From positions 1 through 5,031 of the forward strand of contig CALJEW010000255.1 of assembly GCA_938074585.1 (NCBI GenBank): a stretch of 5,031 bases of DNA, read 5' to 3'. Source of the DNA: an uncultured Rhodospirillales bacterium (GTDB lineage Bacteria; Pseudomonadota; Alphaproteobacteria; Rhodospirillales; Casp-alpha2). How positions within the stretch are numbered: the first letter of the stretch is position 1; each line of letters begins with the position of its first letter. Shown in pieces: positions 4,995 to 5,031 of this stretch. Both the position numbers and the translations under genes were made by a program. Under the pieces are notes generated by a model. It saw nothing but the letters and a program-made list of their open reading frames with translations. It had not been told where the DNA came from and did not search any database.

Positions 4995-5031
4995 CATAAA
5001 TATGCATTTTTACCCCTTTAACGGACCGATA

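Larger units (their letters stand above)
4605..5031. other. 427-base region without a recognisable gene
   Basis: After the ABM-like gene there is no complete, convincing gene to the window edge. The region contains a weak minus-strand open stretch (4617-4799), a start-less plus-strand open stretch (4780-4941), a run of eight T (4947-4954), and an AT-rich end. Several dyads are present: CATCTG/CAGATG (4736-4741 and 4751-4756), the palindrome ATGGTCGACCAT (4779-4790), AGATTG/CAATCT (4854-4859 and 4867-4872) and an 11-bp repeat at 4964-4994. I see no clear terminator directly after 4604, no tRNA-like fold, and not the start of pdhA that often follows ftsB in Alphaproteobacteria. Confidence 0.6.

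Overview
The window looks like a piece of an alphaproteobacterial chromosome with moderate-to-low GC, judged by eye. The pyrG, kdsA, eno, ftsB (divIC) order is the housekeeping arrangement found in many Alphaproteobacteria, and the proteins read like that class. Nothing indicates a plasmid or phage, and I see no RNA genes, CRISPR arrays or insertion sequences.

Layout. Bases 1-131 carry an internal piece of CTP synthase (pyrG) on the minus strand. From about base 132 the C-terminal 90 codons of pyrG run on the plus strand, so the gene is broken by an inverted junction. kdsA (KDO-8-phosphate synthase, metal-dependent type) starts two bases after the pyrG stop. An aldo/keto reductase gene follows with its own strong ribosome binding site, then a 119-base gap with a possible promoter, then eno (enolase). 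A possible terminator and a strong hairpin lie in the 156 bases between eno and the next pair. That pair is ftsB and, overlapping its stop codon by one base, a small protein with an antibiotic-biosynthesis-monooxygenase-like (ABM) domain and an unusual C-terminal tail. The last 427 bases hold no gene I can name; they contain two weak coding-like stretches on opposite strands and several dyad symmetries, including a perfect 11-bp inverted repeat near the end.

How the genes fit together. pyrG makes CTP, which is needed later to activate KDO as CMP-KDO; kdsA makes KDO-8-phosphate, the precursor of the lipopolysaccharide inner-core sugar, from arabinose-5-phosphate and phosphoenolpyruvate; enolase makes phosphoenolpyruvate. 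This is a plausible metabolic link within a conserved cluster, not proof of co-regulation. FtsB is a divisome protein and its ABM-like partner is of unknown function.

The two most notable points are the inverted pyrG junction, which looks more like an amplification or assembly chimera than biology, and the translationally coupled FtsB/ABM-like pair. I found no convincing new biological system.
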